Shown here: in pieces, positions 56,441-64,000 of the stretch | How the letters are laid out: each line of letters opens with the position of its first letter | Position numbering within the stretch: position 1 is the stretch's first letter | Source: Chloroflexota bacterium | GTDB lineage: Bacteria; Chloroflexota; Dehalococcoidia; Lucifugimonadales; Lucifugimonadaceae | NCBI GenBank assembly: GCA_029262735.1 | Contig: JAJCYY010000110.1 | Location: 1 to 64,000, forward strand | Length of the DNA stretch: 64,000 nt | Reading direction: 5' to 3' | Translations under genes and position numbers: made by a program | The notes under the pieces: generated by a model | The model's input: only the letters and a program-made list of their open reading frames with translations | Database searches by the model: none | What the model was told of the DNA's origin: nothing

Positions 56441-58093
56441 CTACCCTCCCATGCTGGCAAGCATTCTCTGCCACCAGCTGATCAGTGCGATCAGCATCTT
56501 CATGAACGAGGTGCGGAACCGCTCCGGAGTCGGGGCTGGGGAATCGGACGGCGCTTCCACTGGAGCCTCCTGGAAGATCAGAGGCGAGTCCGCAGGCTCG
56601 ATCGGGTCGGTCGGCTCACTGGGCTCAGTCGGCTCTGTGGGGTCCGTCGGGTCGGTTGGCTCAGTGGGCTCGGTCGGCTCATTGGGCTCGGTCGGCTCGT
56701 TCGGGTCAGTTGGCTCGTTGGGCTCAGTTGGCTCCGTCGGCTCAGTTGGCTCGTTCGGGTCCGTCGGGTCGGTCGGTTCGGTCGCCCCAACGACGACGTG
56801 AATCCTGCCTACACCCGAGTCGCCTTCATCGTCAGCCACTGTCACGGTTACCAGGTAGTCACCTGCGGCCGTGAACTGATGCGATCCAGAAACCGAACCG
56901 CTTCCGGCTGAGCCAGCAATCACACCCGGGGAGTTCGAACCATCACCCCAGTAGATCGTCGCAGTGTGAGTATCGGCAATTCCGGCATCGGTGAAACTTG
57001 CAGCCGAAAGTGAAAACGTCGCTCCGACCGCAATTGCGGCATCCGCTCCAGCATCAACAACCGGAGCGACGTTGTTTACGGTCACAGGTGCCGAGCCTGT
57101 CGCAACATTCCCATCGGCGTCAGTCACGGTCACCTGAGCGGTGAAGTCACCGTTGTCTACGTAGACACGTGACGGGCTGACAGGGGAGGTAACCTCACCG
57201 AGGTCCTCAACTGGAGTTCCGTCACCCCAGTCGATCATGACCGAGTGGGTGTCGTTCGGGGTGCTGTCGGCAAAGGTGATCTGCAGGGTAGCCGAATCTC
57301 CCTCGTCGATCGTCTCGCCGAACACAGTGACCGAAGGAACATCGCTTGTGATGTTCACGATGGCACTGGCGGTGTCGTAGCCGCCGTTCGGGTCCTGTAC
57401 CAGCAGGAAGACGGTCCACACCAATGGCGGAACCAATGATCCCGTGTCAAAAATCGGCGCGATCCCGGTTGCGTCACCAGCGCCACCATAGAAACCATCG
57501 TTGTCGAGGTTCCAGAAGTAGACAAGGGGATCGCCATCAGGGTCAACGCTGGCGCTGGCATCGAGTGTGACAGTGCCGCCGGCCGCCACTACATAAGGAC
57601 CTCCGGCATCCGCAACCGGCGGATTGTTTGGTGGAGTGACATCAATTGTCACAACACCGTTGTTCAGTGAAGACGCTCCGGCCTGGTCCCCGGCGCGATA
57701 CGTGAACGTCACTGTTCCAATGAAGCCGGGCGCAGGGTCGAACATGAGCGAGCCGTCAGGATCGATCATGAAAGTGCCCGGTGCCGGAGTCGCCGGTTGC
57801 AGGCCCGTGCTGGAAACCACGGTTAGCGGGTCGTTTTCAGCATCCGTGTCATTGCCAAGAACTCCAGGCGCTGAAACGATGAACGGCACTCCCGTTGGCG
57901 TCGAGTAGCTGTCATCAACAGCAACCGGCGGCTGATTTAGCGATTGGGACGCACTGTTTGCACTGACCGACGTCGGTCCGTTCGACTGCAGAAACAGGAG
58001 CCCTATTGCGGCGGCAGCTGTTGCCAGTTGAACGGCTCGAAGCCTGCTCGTGCCGGGATGAAAATCTCGGAGAAAGGTCAGATAGTTCTTCAT
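56441..58093 (-). CDS. Secreted cadherin-like/PKD protein with Glu-Pro-Thr repeat tail
   Basis: 550 residues from MKNYLTFLRDF; the GGGAG seven bases before supports this start over an in-frame ATG 14 codons upstream. Signal peptide about 1-45. A bacterial cadherin/VCBS-type domain (PPVAVDDSYSTPTGVPF, GVLGNDTDAENDPLTVVS, FTYRAGD) is followed by three PKD domains (DAGGPYVVAAGGTVTLDASA; IDWGDGTPVEDLG; IYWGDGSNSPG). A low-complexity stretch of EPT, DPT and NEP (about 440-510) resembles a wall-spanning or glycosylated stalk. The last 30 residues (RFRTSFMKMLIALISWWQRML) form a short hydrophobic or amphipathic helix that could anchor the protein. A hairpin terminator follows. Confidence 0.8.
   Translation of the reverse strand: MKNYLTFLRDFHPGTSRLRAVQLATAAAAIGLLFLQSNGPTSVSANSASQSLNQPPVAVDDSYSTPTGVPFIVSAPGVLGNDTDAENDPLTVVSSTGLQPATPAPGTFMIDPDGSLMFDPAPGFIGTVTFTYRAGDQAGASSLNNGVVTIDVTPPNNPPVADAGGPYVVAAGGTVTLDASASVDPDGDPLVYFWNLDNDGFYGGAGDATGIAPIFDTGSLVPPLVWTVFLLVQDPNGGYDTASAIVNITSDVPSVTVFGETIDEGDSATLQITFADSTPNDTHSVMIDWGDGTPVEDLGEVTSPVSPSRVYVDNGDFTAQVTVTDADGNVATGSAPVTVNNVAPVVDAGADAAIAVGATFSLSAASFTDAGIADTHTATIYWGDGSNSPGVIAGSAGSGSVSGSHQFTAAGDYLVTVTVADDEGDSGVGRIHVVVGATEPTDPTDPNEPTEPTEPTEPNEPTDPNEPTEPNEPTEPTEPTDPTDPTEPTEPSEPTDPIEPADSPLIFQEAPVEAPSDSPAPTPERFRTSFMKMLIALISWWQRMLASMGG
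56575..56790 (-). repeat. Low-complexity Glu-Pro-Thr/Asp coding repeat
   Basis: About 216 bp of 9-bp and 6-bp units encoding EPTEPTEPNEPTDP. Such tracts change length easily by replication slippage. Confidence 0.8.
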
Positions 58094-58424
58094 TACTACT
58101 CCCGATGCAGATAGATCACTACGTGTTTCTCGCAAACAGATGTCCGGTCGAATTTGCGAGACCCACTGCTATGAAGATTTGGAACGCAGGATGCGCGCCA
58201 GCGGGCCGGGTAACGAACTTGCTGATGCCGTGACGTTCTGTGTCTTGATCTGAACACGGCGATCAGTAGTGCAACTTTAGACACCGGGACGCCCCGTATC
58301 GTGTGCCCAGGGTTGGCCTCAAGGTGTGTCTGGACGGGCAAAAGGGTGGCGGTCAATCTCAGGGGGCTGGAAACGTACCTGATAGCGCAGCACACCCTCC
58401 TGGCGCCAGGTGATAGTGCGCGTT
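58094..58424. other. Intergenic stretch upstream of the cadherin/PKD gene
   Basis: 331 bp without a credible frame. It should contain the promoter of the 56441-58093 gene; no clear -35/-10 pair was found. Confidence 0.4.
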
Positions 58425-61004
58425 TCAGCTAGTCCCGTTTATCTCAAGCCGCAACTGCTCGTCAGACTGGAGATCGAACTCGAAGCGCAGTGTGGATTCA
58501 TCGATCGCTACCGGAACATGAGATGAACTCGCAAGCGAGTGTCCACCTGGCAGCAGGAGTTCGACAACGACGTTCCGTCCGCGAGCGCCCGGTTGCGCCA
58601 CGAGGTCCAGCACATAGACAAATCCTGCATCTACATGCTCAAGAATCGAGGCCGGAAGTTCGTACTTGACAGTGAATCCGGAATCACTGGCCGGTGGCAC
58701 AGTCAACAGTCCGGAAAACAGGTCACCGTGCTCATCGAAGTCGTGCGAAAACGTCGGCGTTCCTGCGGCTTGCGAGCCAAGTACTGTGGGAACGCTGTTC
58801 GCAGGCAACGGCAACTCCGGCGCCACAACAACCTCAGACCCCGTCGCCACATACGCACGCACCAAATTCCAGTAGCAGGAATTGACGGAGATCCGGTAAA
58901 TCTTGAAATCGCTTGTCGGGGAACTGTGTGAATCACAGTCACGCCCGACTTCCGACCCGGTGTTTCGATAGTCCAGAGTCAGGCTCGCGGCGGGCCGGTC
59001 GATATTCGTCAGGTCCAGCATGTATCGGGCGTTCCGAACGATGCTCCGGTCAGATTTCGACCAGCCAATGTTGGAGTCGACGACTGCCAGCCTGTCGTGA
59101 CCGCTCAGCGGAAAGCGTCCAGCAAGGCCGACGCTCTCGATCTGACGTTGCTCGTCTGCGTCGTTGCTGAACAGCATCAGGTCTTTGCGGGCGACAATCT
59201 CCGTGATCGCTTGCAGTAGTTCAAACTGGGTTCGAGCAGGGGCGTCACCCTGGAGCGAATCCAGCAAGGCAACGAACAGCTGCTGCAAGAATCCCGTACC
59301 CTCCGAATCTGTTCGTTCTTCGATCACCCTGAGAACGTCATCGGGTGACACGTACTGGCCCGCCACCTCGAGACCGCCGACAGCCTCGACAAGTCGGATG
59401 ATTCCCCACTGCGTGACCGAGATCACGCCATCGATTTCTCGAGCCTGACCGATTCGATAAAGCTCCGAAGCAAGTCTGCCGACAGATGCGAAGTCGGGGT
59501 CCCATCCAACGTCCCGCAGGTACAGTGCACCGGTGTCCATGAAGTGGCGGAGCGGTTCTGGTGGAGCAGGCGCCGAACCAAGCGATTCAGGATCATCGAA
59601 CTCGAGGACCGGGATGTACTCAGTGCCAGTCAGCGCTCCATTTGAAAATGTGAGAGTCCACGCGCTGGATGTGAAGCCCCCTGCTGCCCGCAGCTCATCG
59701 GAAGTCTGGCCAAGAACCAGGTAAGTCTTCGTCGAGCCGGGTGCGATCAGATCGAGGAACAGCGACGGACCGGCTGACAGCAGTTCGCCGGCATCAACCA
59801 GCGACGCTGTCTGATCGACGAGGGCATCCTTCAGATCTTCCGTAAGGAAGTCAACCTTGCCCGTTGAGATCAGCTGGCTGATGGTCGCTAAAGCTAAATT
59901 TGCCTGCTTGGCGGCATCGCCCAGGGACTCGCGCTCGGTTACCAGGACGGACAGCGCTCCCTGGAGCGCATCGCCGTCAGATAGAAGCGGTTTGCCTGAT
60001 TCCTGGAGAACGGCGAACGCTGAGACGATGCTCCCGCCAATCACATTCAGCCCTTCGCTCAACTCGGCAACTGCGTCCAGAGAGGTAGATAGATCGGAAA
60101 CAAGGTTCGCCAGGTCGGAGTTCGGCAACAGTTGAGCGACTGACGTTTCAAACACGGCCATCGAATCGGCGGCCACACGAGAATCTGCGGCGAGTTGGTC
60201 CAGCCTGGCGGACAAGCCGCCAACGCTGAAGCCATCGCCCGCATCTCCGAGCAATGCCAGCAACTCGGATGCGGAATCACCAACATCGCGGGCCGCGTCG
60301 ATAGCCGATGGCGCAGCGGCAAGAACCTCGCCGCCTGCCAGCAGCTTCTCTTCCAGCGAGGCAACTCGTGAAATGCGGGAATCGAACACCCCGAGCAGCG
60401 AGACGCCTTCCATCCTGGCGGCCTCTGAACGGACTTCGGCAACCTCGACAGCAGACTGATCCGCGTGTTCCTGAAGAGAACGAACAAGCTCGGTCACCTC
60501 ATCCGAGCCTGCCGCAGCTGCCAGACCGCCATCGTTGATCAGTTCCTGCAGCTCAAACAGACCATCAGCAGCGGAGATCAGCCGCCTCGTCGCTCGCAGA
60601 TCGGCCTCGGCGCGGCTCGTCAGTTGACCCGGAGCGCGCAACTGGTCTCCAACCCAGGGGAGCCATCCAAGCGTTGCGGCTGCCACTTGAATCGGTCCCA
60701 GCCTCCCTGACAACGAATCCACCTTGTTGTCAGACTGCTCGACAAGTAGTCGGGCAGACTCGAGCGCACTCTCTTCGCCAGTTGCGATCGCCGCAACGTC
60801 CAGAGCCTCAGCCTCGTCAAGCAACCGCTCGACGCTTCTGGCGGCCGAGTATGTCCAGGCTGCATATGCGAATACGACGATAAACAGCACTGCCGTTACT
60901 GCTGATACCAGCCGCCAGCGTTCGCGAAGGCGCACGCGAATGCTTCCCTGTTTGGCTGACAACTTTACTGACAAAGCCGTGATCGATGGCCCGAAAAGGT
61001 TCAA
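58425..61004 (-). CDS. DUF4012 membrane protein
   Basis: 859 residues from a TTG start (GGAG 12 bases upstream; start moderately certain). A basic N-terminus (RVRLRERWR) is followed by one transmembrane helix (LVSAVTAVLFIVVFAYAAWTY), then a long alpha-helical extracytoplasmic region (about 60-420). The DUF4012 core begins TYLVLGQTSDELRAAGGFTS, its hallmark, and runs through GVISVTQWGIIRLVEAVGG. A beta-rich C-terminus completes it (YRNTGSEVGRDCDSH, FTVKYELPA). DUF4012 proteins often lie near polysaccharide genes and may help export or attach surface polymers; their biochemical role is not established. It is transcribed toward the cadherin/PKD gene and divergent from the gene at 61332. Confidence 0.8.
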   Translation of the reverse strand: MNLFGPSITALSVKLSAKQGSIRVRLRERWRLVSAVTAVLFIVVFAYAAWTYSAARSVERLLDEAEALDVAAIATGEESALESARLLVEQSDNKVDSLSGRLGPIQVAAATLGWLPWVGDQLRAPGQLTSRAEADLRATRRLISAADGLFELQELINDGGLAAAAGSDEVTELVRSLQEHADQSAVEVAEVRSEAARMEGVSLLGVFDSRISRVASLEEKLLAGGEVLAAAPSAIDAARDVGDSASELLALLGDAGDGFSVGGLSARLDQLAADSRVAADSMAVFETSVAQLLPNSDLANLVSDLSTSLDAVAELSEGLNVIGGSIVSAFAVLQESGKPLLSDGDALQGALSVLVTERESLGDAAKQANLALATISQLISTGKVDFLTEDLKDALVDQTASLVDAGELLSAGPSLFLDLIAPGSTKTYLVLGQTSDELRAAGGFTSSAWTLTFSNGALTGTEYIPVLEFDDPESLGSAPAPPEPLRHFMDTGALYLRDVGWDPDFASVGRLASELYRIGQAREIDGVISVTQWGIIRLVEAVGGLEVAGQYVSPDDVLRVIEERTDSEGTGFLQQLFVALLDSLQGDAPARTQFELLQAITEIVARKDLMLFSNDADEQRQIESVGLAGRFPLSGHDRLAVVDSNIGWSKSDRSIVRNARYMLDLTNIDRPAASLTLDYRNTGSEVGRDCDSHSSPTSDFKIYRISVNSCYWNLVRAYVATGSEVVVAPELPLPANSVPTVLGSQAAGTPTFSHDFDEHGDLFSGLLTVPPASDSGFTVKYELPASILEHVDAGFVYVLDLVAQPGARGRNVVVELLLPGGHSLASSSHVPVAIDESTLRFEFDLQSDEQLRLEINGTS

Positions 61005-61331
61005 CTGGCTGCCTGTCTCCGGTCATCCTGGTCCCACTTACGCAAACAGGCTATCCGTTTTGATCGATGATCCCCAGCATGCGCTCTATCTGGCTACGGG
61101 TATTCAGTCACCGCTGATCTTCAGCAGCGCCGTTTAAGCGGCTCGTCCATCCGGAAAATCCGTCGGGCAAGACGTTCGACGGTTTATCGGAGCATTGGGA
61201 AGCACTGGAAACGAACAACTACGAATGCAGCGTACCCGCGCAACCGACGCTACCGAACTGGGCGAGCACGCATGTGTGCGGGAATCCGGGCGCTCAGAGT
61301 GGAGAGACTAGAGCCAACTGTATGAGCAACC
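61005..61331. other. Divergent intergenic region
   Basis: 327 bp between the DUF4012 gene and the divergent secreted-protein gene; it must hold both promoters. No regulatory motif could be assigned. Confidence 0.4.
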
Positions 61332-64000
61332 TTGAGCCTTTCAAAAACAGCCAGCAACCTGGTAGCAGCAAGCCACATCGGACGCGTCTGGCCAGTGCGC
61401 GGTCGGCCTCGTAACAACGTGCAGGCTGCTCTCTTCAAGATAGCCGTACTCGTTTCCACTCTCGCATTCATCATTCTGGCTGGCGCGCCGTTCGCCAATA
61501 CAAAAAACGTCTCAGCGAACACGCACTGGCAGTCAGCGGACACAGTTCACGAAACGGTCTTCATTCCGGGTTCGTCATTTAACGTCGGTGAGATCGTCTA
61601 CCCATCAGCGCACGACTTCGACACCACCTCAGGTATCGACACCTGTCTCAGCCTGAACGTCCCGCCCGGAGATACCTTCACTCTTTCGCTCACCTGGGAG
61701 GCGATCTTCGATGGCCTGCCCGGAGCGGGTGACCTCGACCTGTACATCTACCTGGACTCGGCTTGCACCGGCTCTGCTCTCCTGACCAGCTCTTTCAACA
61801 GCAACGCCTACACCGGAGAACTGCTTGAGATTACGCCCCAGGTACGTAACATCGGCTCCGCGCCGGCCGTTGCCGGAATCCGCATCGGCAGACGCTCCGG
61901 CAGAGGAAATCCCGGCCTGCTGCGTCTCAGCGTCCTGACAGGCAGTTCTACCTTCCTGGAACACGGCACCGACGGCCCGCCACTGGAAGGGCAAGACGGC
62001 GCACCGACGTTCGAATTCTCCGGTCCGTTCTCGATTTCAGAGAACTCTGCCACCGGATCGACAGTCGGTACTGTGACGGCTACGGATCCACAGTCTGATC
62101 CGCTGACTTTCTTCGAACTGGAGCCCGCGGCCGGACAGACCTCGTTCCAGGTCCACGCCCAGACGGGAGCGATCACGGTCGAAGATCCGGCTGCGCTCGA
62201 CCGGGAGACCGCGAGTTCACTCATCTACTGGATTGGAGTCACCGATGGAATCTCGGCATCACTGGTAGGGATCGCGATCAACCTGAGTGGTGTCAACGAC
62301 AATTCACCGATCGCCCTTGACGGTTTCGCTACGACTTCACCGGGTTTGGCCGTGGCAGTGACACTTAACGGAACGGACGCGGATATCGACCCGGCGCAAC
62401 TGCTTGCGATGAGCATCGTTTCTCAGCCCGCCAACGGCTCGGTCAGCGATCCAATCTCGGGAAGCACGACCTCCGCGACCGTTGTCTACACACCGGCGCC
62501 CGGCTTCGTGGGCACAGACACGTTCACGTTCGCTGCAAATGACGGTCTGACAGCCAGCGTGCCTGCAACGGTGACCATCACCGTCATTGACGACCCATCT
62601 GCCGTTCCGACCCCGACGCCGGTGGCTCCACCGGTTGAGACGCCGACACCTGACCCCACGATCCCAACGGCAACTCCGCTCTCGCCTGGCCGTACTACGG
62701 TGCCGAGTCCGGGCGGGGGCAATCCTCCGCCTCCGACGCCGTTCGGCGATCCGCAGGACGCCGTCACAACACCGAGCGCGCCTCGTTTCCTCAGGGCAAA
62801 AGCCGGAGACGAATCCGTTGCATTCACCTGGCAGCGGCCACTTTCAGACGGTGGTGTGCCAATCCTCGGATATCGCATCTTCAACATTCACACGGCGCAA
62901 CCAACATTTGTAACCGGTGATGTGCTGGATGGCTCTGTTCTCGGCCTCGAAAACGGGATTCCCTACCTGTTCCAGGTTCGCGCTCTCAATGCAGCAGGCT
63001 ATGGTGAAGGCGCGCTGGTTGGTCCCGTTACGCCGCTCACTGGCGAACCTGTCTTGCTGGACGTGCAGGCTTCGGCTCACCCTGACGACACAGTCACGGT
63101 CTGGTGGTTCCCGCCCGAAGGCGACCGGCTAAACCCCGTGTCTCTTTACACATTGTGGGCAGAGGGTGGCGCGGTAGTTGCAACCCTCTCTCCCGGTGAT
63201 CCGCTGATCGTCAATGTGAGCGACTTGGAAGGTGACGTGTGGCACTCCTTCCGCGTGACCGCATCGGACCAAGACGGCGGACTGATCGCCGCCGGGGTGT
63301 CGGATCCTGTATTCCTGCCGCCCACCCTCGCGGCCGACTACGAACCGCTTCCTGACGACGCCATTCTTGTTCCACTCACAGAAGAAGCACGCGCAGAGCT
63401 GCAAATTTCACTCAGATCGGCCGCCGGTGGAGTCGGAACGGTGCTGGACGTACCCGCCGTGCTCACCATCCGGGACGGCGTGGCGGCGATGTTCGTGGGT
63501 ATCGACGATCTGCACCGTGCTCTGACTCTGCCACCCGGGTTCAGTGTCGAATCGGTCCAACTGGCGATTGGGACCGAACTCGAGACCGGCACACACCTGG
63601 AACTCGATATTGCAAGCGACCTTCGCCTATCAGGTGCGACTGAAGTGTTGATCGACCGGACGGGCATCCTGCTTAGCCTGCCTGTGCCAGGGCTGGCACT
63701 CCGACATTCGTTGTCCGGCTCAGGCCAATCAGCCACAGGATTCGAAATCGCCTACTTGCCAGTATCGCTGTCGCCCGGTTTCCTGTTTCAGGCCAGCGTT
63801 TCGGACGAGGTTCCTCTACACGTGAGTGAAGCGCTTGCAGGGCCGTTCCTCAGCGAAATTGCCGGCCTGGTTCAAGTTTCGACGTCAGGAATGAGCCTGT
63901 CGGAAGCTGCGCAGATGCGCTTCGGGTTCACGGTGAGCGGTGCATGGCATGAATCTCAGATAGCGGCTGGGGGCAGCATCGCCGTGGCGAGCGTTGGCAA
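61332..64000 (+). CDS. Secreted cadherin/FN3-type protein, 3' end outside the window
   Basis: The frame is open from a stop at 61323 to the window end. Possible starts are TTG 61332, GTG 61395 and GTG 61419; none has a clear ribosome-binding site, and the latter two place the hydrophobic segment (FKIAVLVSTLAFIILAGAPF) nearest the N-terminus. The mature part has a lectin-like or pre-peptidase-like beta domain (LSLNVPPGDTFTLSL, LDLYIYLDSACTG), a cadherin-type repeat (FSISENSATGSTVGTVTATD, AALDRET), a VCBS/Ig-like part (PGFVGTDTFTFAANDG), a Pro-Thr linker, and at least one FN3 domain (ESVAFTWQRPLSDGG, YLFQVRALNAAG) before a further beta region. A surface or secreted role is likely. The linker-FN3 order resembles the anchored protein at 27195. 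Confidence 0.75.
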   Translation, partial: MSLSKTASNLVAASHIGRVWPVRGRPRNNVQAALFKIAVLVSTLAFIILAGAPFANTKNVSANTHWQSADTVHETVFIPGSSFNVGEIVYPSAHDFDTTSGIDTCLSLNVPPGDTFTLSLTWEAIFDGLPGAGDLDLYIYLDSACTGSALLTSSFNSNAYTGELLEITPQVRNIGSAPAVAGIRIGRRSGRGNPGLLRLSVLTGSSTFLEHGTDGPPLEGQDGAPTFEFSGPFSISENSATGSTVGTVTATDPQSDPLTFFELEPAAGQTSFQVHAQTGAITVEDPAALDRETASSLIYWIGVTDGISASLVGIAINLSGVNDNSPIALDGFATTSPGLAVAVTLNGTDADIDPAQLLAMSIVSQPANGSVSDPISGSTTSATVVYTPAPGFVGTDTFTFAANDGLTASVPATVTITVIDDPSAVPTPTPVAPPVETPTPDPTIPTATPLSPGRTTVPSPGGGNPPPPTPFGDPQDAVTTPSAPRFLRAKAGDESVAFTWQRPLSDGGVPILGYRIFNIHTAQPTFVTGDVLDGSVLGLENGIPYLFQVRALNAAGYGEGALVGPVTPLTGEPVLLDVQASAHPDDTVTVWWFPPEGDRLNPVSLYTLWAEGGAVVATLSPGDPLIVNVSDLEGDVWHSFRVTASDQDGGLIAAGVSDPVFLPPTLAADYEPLPDDAILVPLTEEARAELQISLRSAAGGVGTVLDVPAVLTIRDGVAAMFVGIDDLHRALTLPPGFSVESVQLAIGTELETGTHLELDIASDLRLSGATEVLIDRTGILLSLPVPGLALRHSLSGSGQSATGFEIAYLPVSLSPGFLFQASVSDEVPLHVSEALAGPFLSEIAGLVQVSTSGMSLSEAAQMRFGFTVSGAWHESQIAAGGSIAVASVG

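Noticed and set aside
56575..56790. Tandem short repeats as a CRISPR-like array
   Set aside because: Units of 6 and 9 bp in frame encode Glu-Pro-Thr; there are no spacers and no cas genes.

Overview
The window looks like chromosomal DNA of an uncultivated free-living bacterium, most probably a Chloroflexota of the SAR202/Dehalococcoidia type. The basis is indirect: two adjacent enolase-superfamily acid-sugar dehydratases plus a C-terminal scrap of a third relative, a luciferase-like F420/flavin oxidoreductase, a DUF4012 protein, and very large secreted proteins built from Cna-B-like, PKD, NHL, beta-helix and Thr-Pro linker modules. There is no rRNA gene, so this placement is inference.

Layout. 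1-2.4 kb: two sugar-acid dehydratase paralogues on the minus strand. 2.4-7.2 kb: an accessory patch bounded by 3' halves of tRNA-Gly and tRNA-Asn, with unknown genes, a lipoprotein, two very small proteins and decayed CBS-domain and IS remnants. 7.26-14.1 kb: a 2289-residue CSLREA/beta-helix/propeller secreted protein. 14.2-16.7 kb: IS graveyard (IS3 OrfA scrap, IS6-type remnant) and one apparently complete IS3 element. 17.4-40.5 kb: seven closely spaced plus-strand genes that look like one 23-kb operon. 40.5-41.7 kb: IS scraps and a small HTH protein. 42-46.3 kb: a minus-strand LRR/PKD/NHL surface protein. 46.5-54 kb: a second accessory patch with IS6 and tyrosine-recombinase remnants, a 98-bp tRNA-derived inverted repeat around a tyrosine recombinase, and a serine-recombinase operon. 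54-64 kb: NHL protein, LLM oxidoreductase, two PKD/cadherin-type secreted proteins and a DUF4012 protein.

Most interesting system. The 17.4-40.5 kb operon encodes two proteins with cohesin-like domains (one ending in a membrane anchor, the other also carrying a type-I dockerin-like C-terminus), three family-5 solute-binding proteins, a 2043-residue surface protein and a one-domain lipoprotein. All three binding proteins and the large surface protein carry a roughly 50-residue module with one EF-hand loop, two helices and a Cys at each end. The same module recurs in the two large secreted proteins flanking the operon. A separate roughly 107-residue 'FYAV' repeat occurs ten times in three operon proteins. 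No ABC permease, ATPase, glycoside hydrolase or protease is present. My inference is a cell-surface assembly in which binding proteins dock, possibly with calcium, onto a membrane-anchored cohesin-like partner. The docking partners are not proven by sequence.

Protein start sites were adjusted where a ribosome-binding site, signal peptide or paralogue supported a better choice. All family assignments come from reading motifs by eye; no database search was made.
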